Shown here: piece after piece, positions 20,811-20,849 of the stretch | How the letters are laid out: each line of letters starts with the position of its first letter | How positions within the stretch are numbered: position 1 is the stretch's first letter | Assembly (NCBI GenBank): GCA_002432795.1 | Contig: DJGU01000083.1 | Location: 1 to 20,849 of the forward strand | DNA length: 20,849 nucleotides | From: Anaerolineaceae bacterium UBA5838 | Lineage (GTDB): Bacteria > Chloroflexota > Anaerolineae > Anaerolineales > Anaerolineaceae | Direction: 5' to 3' | Notes under the pieces: model-generated | The model's input: only the letters and a program-made list of their open reading frames with translations | Databases searched by the model: none | Told to the model about the DNA's origin: nothing | Translations under genes and position numbers: made by a program

Positions 20811-20849
20811 ATGCAAGCAACAACAGGAATCTCTGAATTCAGTGCCGGA
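20811..20849 (+). CDS. Start of an unidentified gene (cut by window end)
   Basis: ATG at 20811 with AAGGAG five bases upstream, 12 bp after the glmM stop and in the same direction. The 13 codons visible read MQATTGISEFSAG and do not identify the product. The spacing suggests the same operon as glmM. Confidence 0.6.
   Translation, partial: MQATTGISEFSAG

Overview
The window looks like a chromosomal stretch of a Chloroflexota bacterium, most likely class Anaerolineae. This is an inference from overall protein character: Thr/Pro-rich wall or lipoprotein linkers, a sortase, a 12-residue-scale Asp-rich secreted repeat protein, a Ycf45-type R3H ATPase and PrsW. No rRNA or other taxonomic marker is present. 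Apart from one truncated response regulator, the coding sequences look intact. There is no sign of a prophage, CRISPR array, insertion sequence or tRNA gene.

Layout. Positions 1-727 hold no credible gene. They contain a dense cluster of nine short palindromic elements, each a GTAG tetranucleotide followed by a hairpin, arranged mostly as facing pairs (REP/BIME-like). Positions 728-2810 (minus) carry frr-uppS-cdsA: ribosome recycling, undecaprenyl diphosphate synthesis and CDP-diacylglycerol synthesis. Positions 2985-4504 (plus) are a complete SAM-I riboswitch unit (promoter, aptamer, terminator) driving metK, with its own terminator. Positions 4568-6536 (plus) hold a class B-like sortase followed by a probable substrate: signal peptide, small N-terminal domain, Thr/Pro repeat stalk, VPNTG sorting motif, membrane anchor and basic tail. 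A shared bidirectional terminator separates this from a minus-strand pair, an ECF sigma factor and a two-span membrane anti-sigma candidate (6611-8108). Next come lysS and greA (8277-10346, minus).

Positions 10531-16828 form one long tightly packed minus-strand operon. In transcription order it encodes an R3H AAA ATPase, thymidylate kinase, a lipoprotein fusing a DsbA-type thioredoxin fold to a cyclophilin, a PrsW-type intramembrane protease, a PlsC acyltransferase and a rhomboid protease. Gaps are 3-42 bp, or overlaps. The operon mixes envelope protein folding (thiol oxidation plus proline isomerisation), membrane proteolysis and phospholipid acylation.

Beyond it lie a small exported Cys/Asp repeat protein (16989-17510, minus), a receiver-domain protein that has lost its DNA-binding half (17672-18199, plus), an endonuclease/exonuclease/phosphatase-family protein (18418-19311), glmM (19323-20798) and the first 13 codons of another gene. 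Many genes serve the cell envelope: cdsA, uppS, sortase and substrate, the folding/proteolysis operon, plsC and glmM. The most distinctive items are the GTAG-hairpin cluster with stem covariation between families, the sortase/substrate pair with a 27-bp palindrome in front of the substrate gene, and the DsbA-cyclophilin fusion co-transcribed with two intramembrane proteases.
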